A stretch of 64,000 nt of DNA from SIAF01 sp046152955. Lineage in GTDB: Bacteria; Planctomycetota; Planctomycetia; Planctomycetales; Planctomycetaceae. Positions 63,944 through 64,000 of the stretch are shown here, piece by piece. The notes under the pieces are model-generated. The model did not search any database. It had not been told where the DNA came from and was given only the letters and a program-made list of their open reading frames with translations. The DNA lies in contig JBJXGA010000270.1 in the NCBI GenBank assembly GCA_046152955.1, forward strand, positions 3,596 to 67,595, read 5' to 3'. Numbering within the stretch: position 1 is the first letter of the stretch; each line of letters opens with the position of its first letter. The position numbers and the translations under genes were made by a program.

Positions 63944-64000
63944 ATGAGCCAGCCAGTCCCTCAGTCCGACCAACCGATCATCATCGCGGGAATCGAAGTA
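63944..64000 (+). CDS. 5' end of an unidentified gene (partial)
   Basis: ATG at 63944 with AAAGG ten bases upstream opens a frame (MSQPVPQSDQPIIIAGIEV) that runs to the window edge. Nineteen residues are too few to name a product. An overlapping ATG at 63937 is in another frame and less likely. Confidence 0.5.
   Translation, partial: MSQPVPQSDQPIIIAGIEV

Overview
The window is GC-rich chromosomal DNA from a member of the Planctomycetota. This is an inference from gene content: DUF1571 and DUF1570 secreted proteins, a BatA/von Willebrand factor A-like membrane protein, two oversized signal peptidases I, many secreted proteins of unknown function, and an ffh-rpsP-trmD-rplS block. No rRNA, tRNA, CRISPR array, insertion sequence or phage gene was found. 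Genes are dense, in short runs on both strands, and GTG or TTG starts are common.

Layout. 1-9,100: end of an unknown gene with a strong terminator, a SEC-C/TPR protein, DUF1571, an SPFH/GYF protein, a DUF1570 metalloprotease-like protein, a sulfatase-fold protein and a planctomycete hypothetical. 9,000-14,650: smpB, then a lipB-like/lipA/lipoyl-domain cluster, ispH and an alpha/beta hydrolase. 14,650-24,335, mostly minus strand: gamma-carbonic anhydrase, a SWIM-SNF2 helicase, csrA, an lptB-type ATPase and two signal peptidases. 24,336-25,246 is a gene-free stretch rich in repeats. 25,247-32,769: HpcH/HpaI aldolase, PQQ-repeat protein, the glycolate oxidase genes glcD-glcE-glcF and a HAD phosphatase, which suits glycolate or phosphoglycolate salvage. 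32,940-39,189: ahcY, ffh, rpsP, trmD, rplS, yraN and a YchF-like GTPase. 39,241-43,043: a secreted hypothetical and a PAS-GAF-receiver protein, then a cluster of small palindromes.

Two accessory regions stand out. From 50,382 down to 43,358 (minus strand) an FxsC-like TIR protein lies 2 bases upstream of a 1,686-residue protein. That protein joins a KGGxGR-type P-loop ATPase, a TIR domain, an nSTAND1-type NTPase, a transmembrane segment, a coiled coil and WD40-like repeats. A short frameshifted ORF and a small DUF6984-like gene follow. The set resembles an NLR-like or Fxs-like conflict system. From 56,458 to 62,473 (plus strand) a small membrane protein is followed by a VirD4/TraG-like ATPase, a right-handed beta-helix protein, a protein with two related halves and a protein with a PD-(D/E)xK-like nuclease core in basic low-complexity tails. 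I do not recognise this four- to five-gene set.

The lipB-like and lipoyl-domain proteins flanking lipA both lack every lysine. The LipB-like protein also lacks the catalytic cysteine, so this cluster is unlikely to carry out standard lipoylation by itself.
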